Part shown: positions 6,573 to 9,271 of the stretch, in pieces
Position numbering within the stretch: position 1 is the first letter of the stretch
Layout of the letters: every line of letters begins with the position of its first letter
From: Verrucomicrobiota bacterium
GTDB lineage: Bacteria > Verrucomicrobiota > Verrucomicrobiia > Methylacidiphilales > Verrucolacustridaceae
DNA length: 9,271 nucleotides
Assembly (NCBI GenBank): GCA_010025475.1
Contig: RGTE01000042.1
Span: 1-9,271 of the forward strand
Direction of reading: 5' to 3'
Notes under the pieces: model-generated
Databases searched by the model: none
What the model was told of the DNA's origin: nothing
Seen by the model: the letters and a program-made list of their open reading frames with translations, nothing else
Program-made: the position numbers and the translations under genes

Positions 6573-6953
6573 CTACTTGTAGCGAATCGCCCGGCCGTTG
6601 GCCCCACCGGCAGGCCCGGTGAAGCGGAAGCTAGTATCCACTCGGTCGAGGACCACGGCGTCAGCCTTCATCTTCCAGGCCTGCTTTTGCATGGCCTCCT
6701 TCATGGACTCTTCATCGTCCCAAAGAAAGACCTGGGGGGCGCTGACCAGACCGATTACCTCGTAAGGTTTGTCCGGCCGATCGAGGAGCAGGGGCATTTT
6801 TTTCCAGGGGGCGTCCGCAGAGTCTTCCGAGGAATCGGAGGAAGTTTTCCGTTTCGTGGTTCCGCGTTTGGAGTCTTGAGCCAAGGCCTCCGAGAAGGTG
6901 AAAGCGGTGAAAAGAACCAAGCTGATTCCAAGCCGGATTAGTTTGTTGTGCAT
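6573..6953 (-). CDS. small exported protein of unknown function
   Basis: A 126-residue protein read leftwards from the ATG at 6953-6951. It has a standard signal peptide: basic MHNKLIR, hydrophobic core to ~20, and an ALA cleavage site after A25, leaving a mature form beginning QDSK. Residues ~27-48 are a Lys/Ser/Thr/Asp-rich linker. The remainder is a compact domain: KPYEVIGLVSAP (62-73), a helix rich in Met/Lys/Gln (ESMKEAMQKQAWKMKADA) and a strand AVVLDRVDTSFRF (99-111). The order 'YEVIG... helix ...ADAVVLDRV' recalls small envelope proteins with an RcsF/YbjQ-like fold, but this is a pattern impression only. It is convergent with mqnC and divergent from cstA, with 76 bases between the two starts. 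No good Shine-Dalgarno is present. Function is not assigned. Confidence 0.75.
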   Translation of the reverse strand: MHNKLIRLGISLVLFTAFTFSEALAQDSKRGTTKRKTSSDSSEDSADAPWKKMPLLLDRPDKPYEVIGLVSAPQVFLWDDEESMKEAMQKQAWKMKADAVVLDRVDTSFRFTGPAGGANGRAIRYK

Positions 6954-6961
6954 TCTTGAGA

Positions 6962-6987
6962 ATTAAACGGGATGCCTCGAAAGACAA
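6962..6987 (-). promoter_or_regulatory. weak promoter candidate for the small exported protein
   Basis: On the minus strand, TTTAAT (complement of 6962-6967) lies eight bases before the ATG and is a good -10 match; TTGTCT (complement of 6982-6987) is a possible -35 but the spacer is only 14 bases. If used, the mRNA would be nearly leaderless. The same 76-base region must also hold the control of cstA, for which I see no convincing promoter; the only notable piece is the palindrome TTGCGCAA at 7005-7012. Confidence 0.22.
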
Positions 6988-7029
6988 GCCTGATGGACGA
7001 ACTTTTGCGCAACCCTTAGGCTCGATCCC

Positions 7030-9030
7030 TTGAAAGACAAACCCTCGCTGTGGGCCAAGGTGGGCTGGTTGCTGGTGGCTGTTTTGGGTGCGGTCTCCCT
7101 GGGGGTGGTCGCTTTTGAGCGTGGGGAACCGGTCAATGCTTTGTGGCTCATTGTGGCGACCGGCTGTGTTTATGCGATCGGGTACCGATTCCACAGTGCC
7201 TGGCTGATGGCCACGGTGCTCACGGTGGACTCCTCAAGAAAAACTCCCGCCGAGCGCCACGCGGATGGGCACGACTTCGTCAAAACGAACCGGTGGGTCG
7301 TCTTTGGGCATCACTTCGCGGCGATTGCCGGACCAGGGCCGCTGGTGGGACCCGTCTTGGCCGCCCAATTCGGGTATCTTCCCGGGCTGCTTTGGATCTT
7401 GGTGGGCGCGGTTCTGGGAGGGGCGGTCCATGACAGCATCATCCTTTGGTTGAGCCTGCGGCGGCGCGGAAAGTCGGTCGGGCAAATGCTGCGGGAGGAG
7501 GTTGGATCCTTTGCGGGAACCTTGGCGGTGGTCGGCTTGTTGGGAATCATCACGATTCTCATGGCCGTGCTGGCCTTGGTGGTGGTCAAGGCGTTGGCGG
7601 AGAGCCCGTGGGGACTTTTCACGATTGTCCTCACGATCCCCTTGGCTCTGGCCATGGGCATGGGGATGCGTGGGGCAGGTAGCCAGCGCACCTTGGTGGT
7701 CACCGTGCTGGGGGTGTTGGGGCTGGTGGGATGTGTCTGGGGCGGAAGCTGGGCCGCAGGAATTCCTTCGCTTGCAAAAACGTTCACCTGGCCCTCCGCG
7801 ACCCTCGCTTGGGCCGTCATGGGATATGGACTGGCAGCGAGTGTTTTGCCGGTTTGGCTGCTTTTGGCGCCCCGGGATTATCTCAGCTCGTTTTTAAAAA
7901 TTGGTACGGTGGCCGCGCTGGGTGTGGTGGTGGCCTTTTTGGCCCCGCGGCTGGAGATGCCGGCTCTGACCCGTTTCATCGACGGAAGCGGCCCCGTCTT
8001 CGCCGGTCCGGTGTTCCCTTTTTGTTTCATCACCATCGCCTGCGGGGCCATCAGCGGGTTCCATTGCCTGGTGGCCTCCGGGACGACCCCCAAACTGCTG
8101 GCGAGTGAAGCCGACATCCGCCTGGTGGGGTATGGTGCCATGATCACGGAGATGTGCGTGGGAGTGTTGGCCTTGGTGGCGGCGTGCGCCATGCCGCCCG
8201 GGGAATATTTTGCCATCAATCTTCGTGGGGAGCCGGCGGCGGTGGTGCAACGGGTCACCGAGTTGGGCTTCCCGGTGACGGAAAAACAGATGCAGGATCT
8301 GGCTCATTCCGTGGGGGAACGAACGATGATCGGGCGAACGGGCGGAGCGCCGACTTTTGCCGTGGGCATGGCCCAGATTTTTTCGCGTTCCTTCGGGGGC
8401 ATCGGGGAAGTTGGCATGGCCTTTTGGTATCACTTCGCGATCATGTTCGAGGCCCTCTTCATCCTGACGACGATTGATGCGGGGACGAGGATCGGAAGGT
8501 TTCTGGTGCAGGAGGTTTTGGGATGGCTTTACCGGCCTTGGGGGCAGGTTCATTCCCTGATCGGCAATCTCCTGGGCAGTGTGTTGTTTGTTTCCGGCTG
8601 GGGATGGTTTCTTTACCAGGGGGTGGTGGATCCGGAGGGAGGGATCAACAGTCTTTGGCCGATTTTCGGCGTGGCCAATCAGCTCTTGGCGGTGATGGCC
8701 CTCGGGCTGGCCACCACGGTACTGATCAAAATGGACCGGGTCCGGTTGGTTTGGGTGACCATTCTGCCGTTGAGCTGGTTGGTCACGGTGACGTTTACCG
8801 CCGGCTGGATGAAAATTTTCAGCCCCGACCCGCGCCTGGGATTTCTGTCGGGGATGCAGCGGGCTGCGGATTCGGGGCAGGCCAAGCTGGCTGCGGCCCA
8901 AGCCGTCAATGCGGGCGTCACCGGATTTTTCCTGTTACTCGTGGTGCTGGTTTTGGGCGCCTGCGCGCATGTCTGGTGGAGAAAACTCAGCGGCAAAAAA
9001 GTGCCCAACTTAACCGAGGAGCCGGCCTGA
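7030..9030 (+). CDS. cstA: CstA-family carbon starvation protein (peptide/pyruvate-type transporter)
   Basis: A 666-residue, strongly hydrophobic inner-membrane protein with many transmembrane helices across its length. Diagnostic CstA motifs are FGHHFAAIAGPGPLVGPVL (92-110), GAVHDSIILW (131-140), SGFHCLVASGTTPKLLASE (342-360) followed by GYGAMITE, LFILTTIDAGTR (476-487) and LWPIFGVANQLLAVMALG (542-559). It is slightly shorter than E. coli CstA and BtsT (about 700 residues) but has both the N-terminal CstA region and the C-terminal transmembrane region. Characterised members import peptides or pyruvate, often when carbon is scarce; the substrate here is not determined. Start: no ATG or GTG exists between the upstream stop (6991-6993) and the first helix, so the TTG at 7030 (protein MKDKPSLWAK) is taken; a short AGG ten bases upstream is a weak ribosome site. 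It is transcribed apart from the mqnC operon. Confidence 0.93.
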   Translation: MKDKPSLWAKVGWLLVAVLGAVSLGVVAFERGEPVNALWLIVATGCVYAIGYRFHSAWLMATVLTVDSSRKTPAERHADGHDFVKTNRWVVFGHHFAAIAGPGPLVGPVLAAQFGYLPGLLWILVGAVLGGAVHDSIILWLSLRRRGKSVGQMLREEVGSFAGTLAVVGLLGIITILMAVLALVVVKALAESPWGLFTIVLTIPLALAMGMGMRGAGSQRTLVVTVLGVLGLVGCVWGGSWAAGIPSLAKTFTWPSATLAWAVMGYGLAASVLPVWLLLAPRDYLSSFLKIGTVAALGVVVAFLAPRLEMPALTRFIDGSGPVFAGPVFPFCFITIACGAISGFHCLVASGTTPKLLASEADIRLVGYGAMITEMCVGVLALVAACAMPPGEYFAINLRGEPAAVVQRVTELGFPVTEKQMQDLAHSVGERTMIGRTGGAPTFAVGMAQIFSRSFGGIGEVGMAFWYHFAIMFEALFILTTIDAGTRIGRFLVQEVLGWLYRPWGQVHSLIGNLLGSVLFVSGWGWFLYQGVVDPEGGINSLWPIFGVANQLLAVMALGLATTVLIKMDRVRLVWVTILPLSWLVTVTFTAGWMKIFSPDPRLGFLSGMQRAADSGQAKLAAAQAVNAGVTGFFLLLVVLVLGACAHVWWRKLSGKKVPNLTEEPA

Positions 9031-9063
9031 CAACGCGAACCGAAAGCCGAACCCCGGGAATCG

Positions 9064-9271
9064 CTATTTTGTCGAAAGATCGAAATAAGATGCGGAAAGG
9101 GAAGGAAGTTCGGGCAGGGGCATGCCAGTGCTGACCAAATCCTTGGCGGGGGCGGAGATGGAGATGGGTTTGGCCGCGAGGAGATCGGAACCGGAAAGGG
9201 TGGCTTCGGGTGTCAAAGCCAGAAGTTTTGTGGCCTCCTGGGAGAACTTCAGCTTTACGCCCGAAGCGGCG
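9064..9271 (-). CDS. 3' end of an unidentified minus-strand gene, cut by the window edge
   Basis: Reading leftwards from the right edge, a frame is open for 68 codons and stops at TAG (9066-9064), 33 bases past the cstA stop. The visible C-terminus includes KLKFSQEATKLLALTPEA and ends SASYFDLSTK. Third codon positions are GC-rich, first intermediate, second lowest, and glycine/arginine-type second-position G is rare, which fits coding sequence. I do not recognise the family; the tail is Ser/Pro/Leu-rich and probably not a catalytic core. It would be convergent with cstA. The opposite strand is also open from an ATG at 9122 to the edge, so the strand assignment is uncertain. Confidence 0.42.
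   Translation of the reverse strand, partial: AASGVKLKFSQEATKLLALTPEATLSGSDLLAAKPISISAPAKDLVSTGMPLPELPSLSASYFDLSTK

Noticed and set aside
6555..6575. Short GC hairpin plus T4 downstream of the minus-strand small gene
   Set aside because: Only a four-base stem can form with a real loop and it overlaps the stop codon; too weak to call a terminator.
7005..7012. Palindrome TTGCGCAA before cstA as an operator
   Set aside because: Eight bases only, no second copy in the gap, and expected by chance in GC-rich sequence.
7894..8901. Minus-strand open frame (335 codons) antisense to cstA
   Set aside because: Composition is dominated by Arg/His/Gln/Pro/Gly and it mirrors the conserved CstA reading frame; treated as a shadow.
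9122..9271. Plus-strand ATG frame open to the right edge
   Set aside because: Several AGG/AGA arginine codons and high second-position G make it less gene-like than the opposing minus frame; kept only as an alternative.
1..9271. Search for CRISPR repeats, insertion-sequence ends, tRNA genes, phage or toxin-antitoxin genes
   Set aside because: By eye no regularly spaced repeat, transposase, tRNA-like cloverleaf or such protein was found; gene composition looks uniform across the window.

Overview
The window reads as an ordinary, gene-dense chromosomal segment of a GC-rich bacterium. The best guess for the host is the Verrucomicrobiota or a relative in the PVC group. This rests on a short lipoprotein whose proline/tyrosine-rich tail resembles ones I associate with that phylum, on a futalosine-pathway menaquinone gene, on a GH57 glucanotransferase, and on the near absence of Shine-Dalgarno sequences before starts. 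That placement is inference; no rRNA or marker gene is present. I see no phage, insertion sequence, CRISPR, tRNA or toxin-antitoxin element.

Left part (1-1585): the 3' two thirds or so of a GH57 4-alpha-glucanotransferase/alpha-amylase (middle helical and C-terminal beta domains, catalytic barrel outside the window) is followed by a small secreted lipoprotein gene with a possible promoter of its own.

Centre (1616-6461): five same-strand genes are packed with gaps of -4, +7, +22 and +9 bases and probably form one operon. They encode an Lrp/AsnC regulator, a class I aminotransferase (the pair resembles Bacillus AlaR-AlaT), a CrtI/PYROXD2-type FAD oxidoreductase, a tandem ACT-domain protein, and MqnC, the radical-SAM cyclase of futalosine-dependent menaquinone synthesis. 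The regulator and aminotransferase are translationally coupled. A plausible theme is amino-acid sensing and turnover tied to redox/quinone metabolism, but the sequence does not prove a shared pathway. A perfect 10-bp hairpin lies just after mqnC.

Right part (6573-9271): a small exported protein is encoded on the minus strand, convergent with mqnC and divergent from a CstA-family carbon-starvation/peptide or pyruvate transporter on the plus strand. CstA probably starts at TTG. The last ~200 bases probably hold the 3' end of a further minus-strand gene that runs off the edge.

No clearly new system is visible. The less explained items are the regulator-aminotransferase-flavoenzyme-ACT-mqnC cluster and the two small exported proteins.
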